A stretch of DNA of 64,000 bases from Gimesia alba (GTDB lineage Bacteria > Planctomycetota > Planctomycetia > Planctomycetales > Planctomycetaceae): contig NZ_CP036269.1 of assembly GCF_007744675.1 (NCBI RefSeq), forward strand, positions 4,195,546 through 4,259,545, in the 5' to 3' direction. Below are positions 54,804 to 63,617 of this stretch, one piece after another. Position 1 is the stretch's first letter. The number at the start of each line of letters is the position of its first letter. The notes below the pieces were generated by a model, which was given only the letters and a program-made list of their open reading frames with translations, did not search any database and was not told the origin of the DNA. The position numbers were made by a program, and so were the translations under genes.

Positions 54804-56467
54804 GATATTTCTTGCTCCTGGATGTGAGAAATTTTAATGGAGATCCGTTTCAGAACTTCCTGAAGTCGGCACGAGTGGGTTTCTGCTGTGACTAGTTGTT
54901 CAAATGCTTTTCTTGATGATCGACGAATCGATTCTGTCGGATTGCGCAGGATCTCTGTCGCCGCTGAGAGTTGGACCGATTGTCCCTGACAGATATGCGA
55001 TAACTGTCGTGTGATCGTCTCAGAACGAAGAGTGACGGCATTGACATGCGAGATCAATTCGACGCCAACACGAAAATCCGGCCGATATAGTTCAATAACA
55101 GGATGCAATAACTCCTGATCATGACTCAGCGAACATAGATTAAACAGAAAGCCATGAAACCGTGCGATCAGTTCCGACAGAAGTTCTGTAAATGAAACCT
55201 GCAGCATCTCCGCGCGTAAAGCTTGCGTGTCGGCAGAAACGTGAAATGAGAGCAGGCCGATAAATTCTTTTCCGCAATCCAGCAATGAACAATATTCCAA
55301 GAACGCCTGGATGCGGCATAGCGTCGACCGGGAGTGCTGCGTTTCCAGTAATGGTTCCAGACAACGCTCCTCCACCACCGGGGCCAGCTCCCCCCGGAGC
55401 TGTGCAGCGATCTTTTCTTTCTGTTCCCGGGGAATGTTCCAATCGTCACTGAGCACAAAATCCAGAAACTGTGATTTTGCCATGGCCATCAAAGCTTCAC
55501 CGGCAGGACATTCACTGAGAGCTTGTAGTTGATCCAGAAACCGGGTTAAGGATTTTAGTTGTCTGATTTGGTTCCCACTTTTCAGATTCGTTTCAGAGCG
55601 AAAGTCTGCGCTGAATATTTCCTGTGGTCTCTGTTGACTGATTTCCTCGATGTGAGAAATCAGAGCTGTATTTTGATATTTGCCAAATGCTTTCGCATGC
55701 GGATCGATTAAAACCCAGCAAGCGGGGCTGATCTGAAATACCAATCCCATATGAAACATCAGTGGCCGGATACGGTCAATCTCAGGCCGCTTGACGATAA
55801 ATTGTAAAAACGAAATCAACTCTGGTCTCAGTTTCACGTTTTGTTTCTGGGCGCGTCTTAAAATCCATTTTGCCACAAGACCATCGTGTCGGACCGAGAG
55901 TTCTGAACTGGGTATCAGAGGCATTGCCCCCAAAACAGTGGCATTCGCGAGTTGAGCAAACGCATGCAGGATCAACGCACGCCCAAAACAATTGGGATTT
56001 CCATGCTTCAGGAATTGTCGCGCAAAGATCCGGTTACAGGATTGATTCGTAAGATCGCCCCAGATGTGTTCCAGCAATTCGTTTTGCGAACGAACGGGCT
56101 CGGATTGAGTTAATAACGATTGATAGAGTTGCTCGCATATTTCATAGCGTCTGCTGTGTGAACTACCAACATACTCAGCCGCCAGTTGTTTCAGACGAGG
56201 ATCAAGTAACTCTGCCGTATTCTGGATGGCCCTTTGTCCCAGCAGACTTAATTCAGAAATCAATGTTTGTGATTCAGTGTCCGAAGTTGCGAGACGAGTT
56301 TTGAGATGAGAACGTTCGAGACGATTCGAATGGTCAGACGTCGTTCTTTTCAGGCAAAATGAGAGGATGCGTTCATAATCTGGTGTTCGACAGAACTCAT
56401 TGTGTGAACCACGTTGATCTACGTCGTTCGGGAGCGATAATGATTCCGTTTGATTAAAAGTGGTCAT
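54800..56467 (-). CDS. Helical-repeat cytoplasmic protein of unknown function
   Basis: 555 residues with no signal peptide or membrane segment. It is Leu-rich and helical throughout, with repeat-like spacing that could be HEAT or ARM type, but no clear signature. A segment near 180-260 (H-A-F-A-Q-L-A-N-A then L-V-A-K-W-I-L-R-R-A) is the best-patterned part. It is the first gene of a two-gene unit with the 139-residue protein, to which it is joined by an ATGA overlap. The function is open. Confidence 0.6.
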   Translation of the reverse strand: MTTFNQTESLSLPNDVDQRGSHNEFCRTPDYERILSFCLKRTTSDHSNRLERSHLKTRLATSDTESQTLISELSLLGQRAIQNTAELLDPRLKQLAAEYVGSSHSRRYEICEQLYQSLLTQSEPVRSQNELLEHIWGDLTNQSCNRIFARQFLKHGNPNCFGRALILHAFAQLANATVLGAMPLIPSSELSVRHDGLVAKWILRRAQKQNVKLRPELISFLQFIVKRPEIDRIRPLMFHMGLVFQISPACWVLIDPHAKAFGKYQNTALISHIEEISQQRPQEIFSADFRSETNLKSGNQIRQLKSLTRFLDQLQALSECPAGEALMAMAKSQFLDFVLSDDWNIPREQKEKIAAQLRGELAPVVEERCLEPLLETQHSRSTLCRIQAFLEYCSLLDCGKEFIGLLSFHVSADTQALRAEMLQVSFTELLSELIARFHGFLFNLCSLSHDQELLHPVIELYRPDFRVGVELISHVNAVTLRSETITRQLSHICQGQSVQLSAATEILRNPTESIRRSSRKAFEQLVTAETHSCRLQEVLKRISIKISHIQEQEIS

Positions 56468-56985
56468 TCCAGATACATCCTCAGGAATTAAAAGAAACAG
56501 CCCCCAAACAAAGTCTCCTGAAAATGGCCCACGTGTATTCTACCTGATTTGCACTATTAAGCTATAACTTTTGCTTGCGGCTCAAGGAAATGGGAGAGCA
56601 CTCATAAACGATTTCAGAAAACTTTTTTCTACTTTTCCGAGCCTGCCTTTCTGTTTTATAACGCTTTCCAGTGCCCCCTGCGGCCCTTTTGACAAGCCAG
56701 TTTCCATTGCCGAAGAAATCCCCCCTGCGGTTCTTAAAGAGACGGCTCATCTCCGTTTTGCCGGCTTCAATTCGAGGATTCATGTTTTATGAAAAATCAT
56801 CTGGAGACAGTACGGAATCCTTGACAATTGACAGAAACCCCAATCAAATATTATTTAAATATCCGTTTATCCTATTTCTGAATCTCGTTCACAGTAGTAA
56901 TTACGTCTGCTACGACGGGAACAGGAGAGACCAAGGTGGTCTCTAGTACCGTTTCTCTTTCCTTCTACCTTTGGGAGATGACTTC
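56468..56985. other. Intergenic region upstream of the second cytochrome gene
   Basis: 518 bases between divergent genes with no credible ORF. A possible promoter (TTGACA 56828-56833, 15-base spacer, TATTAT 56849-56854) and a perfect 7-base hairpin AGAGACC/GGTCTCT (56926-56944, loop 5) lie ahead of the cytochrome gene. Confidence 0.5.
56828..56854 (+). promoter_or_regulatory. Possible promoter of the second cytochrome gene
   Basis: TTGACA with TATTAT (five of six) at a short 15-base spacing. A second TTGACA begins 7 bases earlier. It would give a leader of about 125 bases containing the 56926-56944 hairpin. Confidence 0.35.
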
Positions 56986-57417
56986 ATGGCAAGAAAGTTA
57001 ATGCTCGGAACTGGATTAGTTCTGTCGGCTCTGGGAATTGTCATTCTGGGAACAACCGCTTCAGCTCAGGTAAAACAGGGCAAAACCAGACCCGCGGAAA
57101 CGAAGTATTTAATGCGTGGGATCGTGCAACCCAATTGTGCGGGTTTAGGCAAATTATTGAAAGCCAGCGGCCCGGCCGACGAGAAGGCCTGGGACACCGC
57201 TGCCTGCCATGCTGCCTGTTTGAACGAAGTGGGTCACCTGCTCATGGCTGACGGACGTTGCCCCGATGGTAAATGGGCTGGTGCCTCAAAGACGCTGCAA
57301 TCCGAGAGTGCTGCTGTACTGGAAGCATGTAAAAAGCAGGATTTGAAAGCAGCAAGTGCCGCCTTCAAAAAAATGACTCAATCCTGTGCCGCTTGCCACA
57401 AAGCGCATAAAAAGTAA
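56986..57417 (+). CDS. Small exported cytochrome c-type protein
   Basis: 143 residues from the ATG at 56986 (GGGAG 9 bases upstream; a TTG at 56971 is less likely). The signal peptide ends near T-T-A-S-A before Q-V-K. The C-terminus carries the haem c site Cys134-A-A-C-His138, again the cytochrome c'-like layout. Extra cysteines near A-C-H-A-A-C and G-R-C-P could form disulfides or add metal ligands. Monocistronic, with a strong terminator 50 bases downstream. Confidence 0.8.
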   Translation: MARKLMLGTGLVLSALGIVILGTTASAQVKQGKTRPAETKYLMRGIVQPNCAGLGKLLKASGPADEKAWDTAACHAACLNEVGHLLMADGRCPDGKWAGASKTLQSESAAVLEACKKQDLKAASAAFKKMTQSCAACHKAHKK

Positions 57418-57466
57418 CAACCGGAATTCTCTGCCACAGGGATTGTGAGCTGATGGGAAATGAACT

Positions 57467-57504
57467 GAGGTTATTCTTGCAATCAGTGCAAGGATAACCT
57501 CTTT
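57467..57504 (+). terminator. Rho-independent terminator after the second cytochrome gene
   Basis: A 14-base stem with one wobble pair (57467-57480 with 57488-57501), 7-base loop AATCAGT, then TTT. Confidence 0.8.
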
Positions 57505-57579
57505 GTATCTATCAGTGACTCAAATGACAAAACTATTAGCCATCGGGTGTTTGCTATGAGCCGTAGAACATTCATTACT

Positions 57580-57645
57580 AGCCGAAGGGCGTTAGCCCCG
57601 GTTAATTGGTGTGATCGTAAACACCGCGGCTAACGCCGTACGGCT
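57580..57645. repeat. REP-like GC-rich inverted repeat (complete copy)
   Basis: The arms AGCCG-AA-GGGCGTTAGCC (from 57580) and GGCTAACGCC-GTA-CGGCT (to 57645) are imperfect inverted copies of about 26 bases around a short spacer. The core GGGCGTTAGCCCCGG recurs inverted at 63741-63754. This matches the style of intergenic palindromes mobilised by REP-associated transposases. Confidence 0.75.
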
Positions 57646-57718
57646 GATGCTGCTTTCCTCAACGAATATCTCGGGCAATTGATATGGTCAGGAACACAGT
57701 CGCTGACATCTTTTCTTT

Positions 57719-59206
57719 TCACTCAAACGCCAACGTCACCTTCTCAATCATCGGTTTCGACTTGTTCTCGGTCGTGTCTTTCAGTTTCAGTTCAAAGCCG
57801 AAGCTATAGCCAGCCGGTAACTTTTTCAGATCGAGCTTGGCGGGTGTTTTTTTGACGTGTTTCGACAGACCCGGCGTGTAATCGTAGGTCTCTTTCACTT
57901 CGGTCCAGTCGGTCCACTGGTCGAGCTTGCTGTCGTTATTGGTATCCACGCCGACGCGGACATCGACCTGCTCCACCCAGGGACCGGGGCTGACGAAATC
58001 CGTGTTTTGCTGTGTGAAGAGGTAGAACCGGCCTTCCGCAAAGCCGATGTCGGGGTCCGGGTGACCGTTGCCGATTTTATCGCACCACTGGAAGGGTCCG
58101 TCGATCGTAGGGCTGGTAAACCAGCCGACGCTCATGTGTCCGCCCCCCGCCGGGTCGTAATCACCGAACAGATAGTATTGCGAACCGACACAAATTGGCG
58201 CCCAGTCACCATAGGCTTCCTGTTCCGGTTCATGCACGTTGTACTTGCCGATGTTCGTGTTCCACTTGGGATGTTGCAGCCAGTGCGGGTGTTTGTACTC
58301 GGCGACTTTGCCCGTATCTTTCGTGCGATTGTCCACGGGGGGCTTCAGAAATTTCCAGTCCGTCACACCATCTTCGCTGACCGCGTGGGCCGCGAGCGGC
58401 GAATCCCAGGAACGCTTGCTGGCATTGATGGGGCTCCAGTCTTCGAGGATCACATGGAAGCGGCCGTCTTTGTCGCGGATGAAGCCGGCGTCCGAACCGT
58501 GTGAGGGATCGTTGACCGCCAGTCCCATGTCTTTGCCCGGCTTGCCGTCGGTCAGATCTTCATCGATGTAGACATGCGGGTCCTGGTCGTTGGGGTAGTC
58601 GTAATAGATATAAACCTTGCCGTCTTTGTACTCGGCACTCGTCACCCAGCGGGAGAATGCTTCAGTGACCGGGCCATGATGCACCCAGTTGACCATATCG
58701 CGACTCTGCCACCCATGATAGCCGCCGAGGCCCTTTTCTAATCCGCCCGGCGCATCATATTGATGTTTCCAGGGAGTGGTCTGCAGCTTGACGTCGAACC
58801 CATCGAGAGAAGTAGACTTCGGTTTGAAACCTTTTTTCTTTTTAGCGCCACCATAACGACCAAAGACCCAGTAGTTATTCGGCCCGATCGCCAGAAAGAC
58901 GGGGGCGTCCTGCAGATTCACCGGCCCGAGATTGGCAATCGGTTCCCAGTTCTGCCAGACCGGTGACTGCTCAATGACAATGGACTGAGCCTTGCGTTTC
59001 TTGTCAAAGCGCTTAATGTTGCTGGTGAACGTGGCGACCTTGTCGGTCGGGATCGCCGTCCCCTCTTTGATTTCCAACTTGGATTGCTTGGCGGTCGCAG
59101 CCTTCCATTCATTTTGTGAATCAATTGCCCACTCCTCCGCCGTGACGGTCGTCGTGAGTAAGGTCACCAATAGATTGAGTATGAGAAACAGCTTCAAAGT
59201 TTTCAT
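57719..59206 (-). CDS. Secreted five-bladed propeller glycoside hydrolase-like protein (GH43/GH32-like)
   Basis: 495 residues from the ATG at 59206, with AAGGAA upstream; the frame extends to a GTG at 59227. A signal peptide ends near T-V-T-A before E-E-W. The middle has propeller patterns D-A-P-V-F-L-A-I-G, W-V-F-G-R-Y-G-G and D-A-G-F-I-R-D-K-D-G-R-F-H, and later F-A-E-G-R-F-Y-L-F. Together these resemble GH43-type glycosidases, but the three catalytic acids cannot be placed with certainty. It is divergent from a sulfatase gene with 203 bases between, which suggests joint use on a sulfated polysaccharide. Confidence 0.6.
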   Translation of the reverse strand: MKTLKLFLILNLLVTLLTTTVTAEEWAIDSQNEWKAATAKQSKLEIKEGTAIPTDKVATFTSNIKRFDKKRKAQSIVIEQSPVWQNWEPIANLGPVNLQDAPVFLAIGPNNYWVFGRYGGAKKKKGFKPKSTSLDGFDVKLQTTPWKHQYDAPGGLEKGLGGYHGWQSRDMVNWVHHGPVTEAFSRWVTSAEYKDGKVYIYYDYPNDQDPHVYIDEDLTDGKPGKDMGLAVNDPSHGSDAGFIRDKDGRFHVILEDWSPINASKRSWDSPLAAHAVSEDGVTDWKFLKPPVDNRTKDTGKVAEYKHPHWLQHPKWNTNIGKYNVHEPEQEAYGDWAPICVGSQYYLFGDYDPAGGGHMSVGWFTSPTIDGPFQWCDKIGNGHPDPDIGFAEGRFYLFTQQNTDFVSPGPWVEQVDVRVGVDTNNDSKLDQWTDWTEVKETYDYTPGLSKHVKKTPAKLDLKKLPAGYSFGFELKLKDTTENKSKPMIEKVTLAFE

Positions 59207-59409
59207 GTGAGCACTTTCCTTAGTCACCGATTTGATCTAAACGAATTGCGACGAAAATTCGATTTCGCAGCATCCTTTTAGATTAGCCTTCCCTGTGAGA
59301 GATTACAACACGCGTCGCCCTTGTCTGCAGAGAGTTCGTTGCGATGGTCCTCGATCCCGGCTAGAATCAGACATCACATTCACCCCATGAATACGATGAG
59401 GATTCAGCC

Positions 59410-60855
59410 ATGTTTCGCACCCTGCTCTCCCTGACCGTCATTCTGTTGCTGATACAGCCCGCTGTTTCCGCAGAACTCAAACAGCCCAACATCCTGTTCA
59501 TTATGGTCGATGATCTGGGCAAGGAATGGATTAGTTGTTACGGCGGTGAGGACATCAAGACACCCGCTATCGACAAGCTCGCGGCGACTGGGATGAAATT
59601 CAACAACGCCTGGTGCATGCCACAATGCACGCCGACCCGCGTGACGCTGCTCACCGGGCAGTATCCGTTTCGGCATGGCTGGACCAATCACTGGGATGTC
59701 CCCCGCTGGGGTGCCAGCGCACACTTTGATGCCAGTCAAAACAAGATGTACGCGAACGTGCTCCGCCAGGCAGGTTACAAAACCTGCGCCGCCGGTAAGT
59801 GGCAGATTGATGATTTCCGCGTCGAACCCCAGGCGATGTACGAGGCCGGCTTTGATGAATGGTGTATGTGGACGGGCTATGAAGCACACAACCCGCCGAG
59901 TGCCGAACGCTACTGGAACCCCTATATCAACATCAAAGGAAAAGGGAGCAAAACCTACGCCGGGCAGTTCGGCCCCGATATTTATTGCGACTACCTGATC
60001 GACTTCATTGGCAAGCATAAAGACCAGCCGATGCTGCTCTATTACCCGATGGTACTCACCCACAGCCCGCTCACCACCACGCCTGACAACAAAAACGAAA
60101 CCGACAAGCGGCGTCTGTTTGCAGGCATGGTCCGCTACACCGACAAGCTTGTGAGCAAGCTGGTCAGAGCGCTCGACGAAGCCGGCATTCGCGACAACAC
60201 AATCATCATCTTCACCACCGACAATGGAACCGGCGGTCAGAGAAATCATCGTCTGGGCCATCTCGTCCGCGGCGGCAAGACCAAAATGACTGAGCAGAAC
60301 GGCACCGCCATGCCCTTTATCGTCAACTGTCCCGGTACGGTGCCTGAAGGAGTCGAGACCAATGCACTGGCCGACTTCACTGACATCCTCCCCACGTTTG
60401 CCGAGCTGGGAGGGGGAAAAATACCCGCGGGACGTGTCGTCGACGGAAAATCATTCGCCCCGCTGATTCTGGGCAAAGCCAAAGAGGGGCCGCGTGAGTG
60501 GATCATGTCGATGGGCGGAGGACCGGCAAAGTTGCACGCAGGGCGTGTAGTCCCTGCGCTGAAATATGACGACCGGGTGATCCGCGACCAGCGGTTTAAA
60601 CTCTGGATCGACTCGAATCGGAAACCGATCAAGCTGTTTGATCTCAAAACAGATCCCTGGGAAGAACAGAACCTGATCGACTCGCACGATCCCGTCGCAC
60701 AGCAGGCACTGAAGCAACTGTCCTCGATCGCGGCACAGTTTCCCAAGCAGGACGGAGCCCCCATATACAAGAAGAACCCACAACAGAAGTGGGATCAGAA
60801 ACCGGGCATTCCAGGTCAGGGCAAACGAAAAAAAGGAAAGAAAAAGAAAAATTGA
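59410..60855 (+). CDS. Secreted sulfatase (arylsulfatase type, Cys-dependent)
   Basis: 481 residues. The signal peptide (L-L-S-L-T-V-I-L-L-L-I) ends near A-V-S-A. Metal-site Asp34-Asp35 lies in M-V-D-D-L-G. The active-site signature Cys73-T-P-T-Arg77 is followed by V-T-L-L-T-G; Cys73 is converted to formylglycine by a maturation enzyme. Later metal ligands are in T-T-D-N-G-T. It hydrolyses a sulfate ester, probably on an algal polysaccharide, though the substrate is not predictable. The ATG has GAGGA 7 bases upstream. Lys-rich C-terminus. Confidence 0.93.
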   Translation: MFRTLLSLTVILLLIQPAVSAELKQPNILFIMVDDLGKEWISCYGGEDIKTPAIDKLAATGMKFNNAWCMPQCTPTRVTLLTGQYPFRHGWTNHWDVPRWGASAHFDASQNKMYANVLRQAGYKTCAAGKWQIDDFRVEPQAMYEAGFDEWCMWTGYEAHNPPSAERYWNPYINIKGKGSKTYAGQFGPDIYCDYLIDFIGKHKDQPMLLYYPMVLTHSPLTTTPDNKNETDKRRLFAGMVRYTDKLVSKLVRALDEAGIRDNTIIIFTTDNGTGGQRNHRLGHLVRGGKTKMTEQNGTAMPFIVNCPGTVPEGVETNALADFTDILPTFAELGGGKIPAGRVVDGKSFAPLILGKAKEGPREWIMSMGGGPAKLHAGRVVPALKYDDRVIRDQRFKLWIDSNRKPIKLFDLKTDPWEEQNLIDSHDPVAQQALKQLSSIAAQFPKQDGAPIYKKNPQQKWDQKPGIPGQGKRKKGKKKKN

Positions 60856-60923
60856 ATCGACAGTGATTGCATCAACACAGAAGCTAGACATCACCTTTCT
60901 GCACTAGAAAAATCAAAACAAAC

Positions 60924-61340
60924 ATGAGTAGCACCGAATTCTGGCTCACCCCCTTAATCCTTCTCCCCGGCGTCGCATTGCTGATTGTTTCGACATCGGC
61001 CCGGTTTGGTCAAATCCATACTGAATTCCATCACCTGCTCGATCACCCCGATGCACACGCCCAGATCTTGTCGCGTAATCTGCAGCATCGTTCTCGACTG
61101 TTTCGCGATGCCCTCGCAAGTCTGTATGTCAGTGTCGGTCTTTTTTCACTGGGAAGTCTGCTCGGCGGGGTCGTGAATCTCTGGCGTCCCCAGTCCCTCT
61201 GGTTCGTCGGGGGACTGACCATCATTGGCATCGCCTGCGTTGTCTTCGCTTCCTTACAACTGTTTCGTGAATCGCTACTCAGTCTGAATGTCATTGACGA
61301 ACACTTTGAACGTGTGGAGCGAGACTGCGGGCAAGATTGA
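60924..61340 (+). CDS. DUF2721 family membrane protein
   Basis: 138 residues with three hydrophobic segments (about 8-27, 68-88, 94-114). The start L-I-L-L-P-G-V-A-L-L-I-V-S-T-S-A-R-F is typical of the DUF2721 family. Function is unknown in the family as far as I know. It lies 68 bases after the sulfatase with no Shine-Dalgarno, so cotranscription is possible but unclear. Confidence 0.8.
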   Translation: MSSTEFWLTPLILLPGVALLIVSTSARFGQIHTEFHHLLDHPDAHAQILSRNLQHRSRLFRDALASLYVSVGLFSLGSLLGGVVNLWRPQSLWFVGGLTIIGIACVVFASLQLFRESLLSLNVIDEHFERVERDCGQD

Positions 61341-61446
61341 TTTTCTGAACGCTGATCGATTCGATTAAGCTGCTCGGATTTACTAAAACTATCCAGAATT
61401 CAGAAAAGGTTTGGAGTTCCAAAACGAATCTCTTTATAATCGAGCC

Positions 61447-62481
61447 ATGAAAAACCGAAGAAGTTTTATCAAAAACGTCGCGGGGCTGAGTGCTTCGCTC
61501 TCACTATTCGCAACCATGTCAGGGCAAGCGAAAGAAAAACGCGCCCCCCGCCGTCCGCTGATACTGTGCAGTCGCGGCGAAGAATGGGCCGAAAAAGTAC
61601 TCCGCCCCGGCTGGAACGTGCTGGAAGCGGGAGGCGACATTCTCGATGCGGTCGAGAAATCCGCACAGGTCACCGAGTTGGATCCGGAAGACCAGTCGGT
61701 TGGATACGGCGGCCTGCCTAATGAAGACGGCGTCGTGCAGCTCGACGCCTCCTTTATGGATGGCAGGACGCACAATTGCGGCTCTGTGGGTGCACTCGAA
61801 AATATTAAAACCCCGTCCTCCGTCGCCCGGCTGGTCATGGAACGGACTGATCATATTCATCTCGTCGGAGAAGGCGCCCGCGAATTTGCCCGGGCGCACG
61901 GCTTTAAAGAAGAGAATCTGCTCACGGATAAATCCCGCAAGATCTGGCTGCGCTGGAAAGAGAACCTGAGCGACAAGGACGACCGGTTCCCGCCGAAAGA
62001 CGGAAATTACGATCTGGACAAACGGCCGACGGGAACCATCAATATTCTGGCGTTGGACGCCAAAGGCGATCTCGCCGGATGCACGACGACCTCAGGACTG
62101 TTCGGCAAACTGCCCGGCCGGATCGGCGATTCTCCCATCATCGGCGCAGGGCTTTATGTAGACAACGAAGTCGGAGCAGCAGGTGCCACGGGACGAGGCG
62201 AAGAAATCCTGCGGACCTGCGGCAGTTTTTTCGTGGTGGAACAGATGCGGGCAGGAAAAAGTCCCACTGAAGCCTGTGAAGCGCTCTGCCAGCGAATCGT
62301 GAAGATCAATGGCGGTCCGGACAAAGTCGACTTCAACGACAAGATCGTCGCCATCAATAAAGACGGCGAAGCCGGCTGTGCTTCAATCCGCGGTAATAAA
62401 AATAAGCCACCCCAAGCCGCGATCATCACCACAGCGGGAGTTGAAATCATCGAGGGTTCCTACCTGATTGAAACCAAATAA
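61447..62481 (+). CDS. Exported N4-(beta-N-acetylglucosaminyl)-L-asparaginase-like Ntn hydrolase
   Basis: 345 residues from the ATG at 61447; the frame opens at TTG 61411. A Tat-like signal begins M-K-N-R-R-S-F-I-K. The family core is complete: W-N-V-L-E-A-G-G-D-I-L-D-A-V, then P-T-Gly196-Thr197-I-N, with Thr197 as the nucleophile freed by self-cleavage, C-T-T-T-S-G-L and A-T-G-R-G-E-E-I. The enzyme cuts the bond between GlcNAc and Asn in degraded glycoproteins, or isoaspartyl peptides. It is 23 bases ahead of another Ntn-type hydrolase gene. Confidence 0.9.
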   Translation: MKNRRSFIKNVAGLSASLSLFATMSGQAKEKRAPRRPLILCSRGEEWAEKVLRPGWNVLEAGGDILDAVEKSAQVTELDPEDQSVGYGGLPNEDGVVQLDASFMDGRTHNCGSVGALENIKTPSSVARLVMERTDHIHLVGEGAREFARAHGFKEENLLTDKSRKIWLRWKENLSDKDDRFPPKDGNYDLDKRPTGTINILALDAKGDLAGCTTTSGLFGKLPGRIGDSPIIGAGLYVDNEVGAAGATGRGEEILRTCGSFFVVEQMRAGKSPTEACEALCQRIVKINGGPDKVDFNDKIVAINKDGEAGCASIRGNKNKPPQAAIITTAGVEIIEGSYLIETK

Positions 62482-62504
62482 TACTGAAGACGGAATTTTT
62501 CACT

Positions 62505-63617
62505 ATGTTCAGATTTAGTCAGCTTATCATCGTTTTTACCATTGCCTGTCTCAGCATTTCAAGTACCGTATTCGCTGAAGGCTATCTGACCTCGATCGGC
62601 ACAGGCGCCGATCAGATTCCCGTGGTGGTGGTCAAAGGGACGCCTTATGAAATGGGTAAAAAACAGGGCGAGCTGATCAGGGAAGATGCCACCCAGATGA
62701 TTCAGTCCTTGATGAAAAAGGTGCAAACCGCTGCTCCGGAGCGTTGCTCGAATGCCAGTCTGGATGCAGCCTGGAAATCGATCGCACCGCATACAGACCC
62801 GCGCTTCAAAGAAGAATTACGCGGCTTTGCAGAAGGGACGGGCATGTCGTTAAAAATGCTGCAGAGGGCACATGCTATGCCTGTGGTAATGGACTACTCC
62901 TGCAGCAGTATCGCCGCCTGGGGTTCAGCTACCAAAGATGGCCATCTCTATCAAACGCGAAACCTGGACTGGTCGATGGATCTCGGCGTGCAGGACTATC
63001 CCTGCATTACGGTCTACATTCCTAAGAATGGCGTCCCCCACGTGAATCCCACCTTCGCCGGTTTCATCGGTGCCAATACGGGCATGAACGCGAAAGGAAT
63101 TGTCCTTTCGGAAATGGGAGACTCCCCCGGTAAAGATTATCCTTTCGATATGAACGGCGTGCATTTCACAACACTGTTTCGGCAGGTCATGTACGACGCC
63201 GACGGATTGGAACAGGCAATCGACATTTTCAAAAATGCGAAACGGATGAAAAAGTATCACTATGTGGTCGGCGACGGTGCCAATCTAGGTGCCGTCAAGA
63301 TGCTGGCCCACGCGCCTGATCTGAAAATCTGGGGAGACAATGATCCCAATGACGAACTGGCGCCAGCCGTCATGAAAAACCTGGTCTATCAGGACGAAGG
63401 CCGCGGGGCATTTGGCCCCTTGCAAAAAGTCTACGGCAAAATCGGTGCCCCGGAAATGATTGACATCGCCTGCCAGATTCCCATCAAAGGCGGAAACATT
63501 CTGGACGTGGTCTACGATGCCACCGCACTGGAACTCTGGGTCTCCTACGCCGAAAAGCAGAACGAAGCCTATCAACGCCCCTTCGTGCACTTCAAACTGA
63601 AAGACTATCTGAAGTGA
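62505..63617 (+). CDS. Exported C45-type Ntn hydrolase (acyltransferase/ceramidase-like)
   Basis: 370 residues. The signal peptide ends near T-V-F-A before E-G-Y. G-T-P-Y-E-M-G-K-K-Q-G is the family's first motif. Cys133 (D-Y-S-C-S-S-I-A-A-W-G) fits the nucleophile, followed by D-G-H-L-Y-Q-T-R-N-L-D-W. In classic members the propeptide is removed so that the Cys becomes N-terminal. The family includes isopenicillin-N acyltransferase, acid ceramidase-like and bile-salt hydrolase relatives. The substrate is unknown. It is probably cotranscribed with the asparaginase-like gene 23 bases upstream. Confidence 0.85.
   Translation: MFRFSQLIIVFTIACLSISSTVFAEGYLTSIGTGADQIPVVVVKGTPYEMGKKQGELIREDATQMIQSLMKKVQTAAPERCSNASLDAAWKSIAPHTDPRFKEELRGFAEGTGMSLKMLQRAHAMPVVMDYSCSSIAAWGSATKDGHLYQTRNLDWSMDLGVQDYPCITVYIPKNGVPHVNPTFAGFIGANTGMNAKGIVLSEMGDSPGKDYPFDMNGVHFTTLFRQVMYDADGLEQAIDIFKNAKRMKKYHYVVGDGANLGAVKMLAHAPDLKIWGDNDPNDELAPAVMKNLVYQDEGRGAFGPLQKVYGKIGAPEMIDIACQIPIKGGNILDVVYDATALELWVSYAEKQNEAYQRPFVHFKLKDYLK

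Larger units (their letters stand above)
57418..57718. other. Intergenic region with a terminator and a REP-like inverted repeat
   Basis: 301 bases between convergent genes. No ORF. It holds the cytochrome terminator (57467-57504) and the inverted repeat at 57580-57645. Confidence 0.7.

Noticed and set aside
57857..58504. A 215-codon plus-strand ORF opposite the glycosidase-like gene
   Set aside because: Antisense shadow; the minus-strand protein has a signal peptide and propeller motifs while this one has none.
59404..60261. A 285-codon minus-strand ORF opposite the sulfatase
   Set aside because: It lies wholly antisense to a clear sulfatase with an intact active site. Long antisense frames are expected from biased third-codon use.
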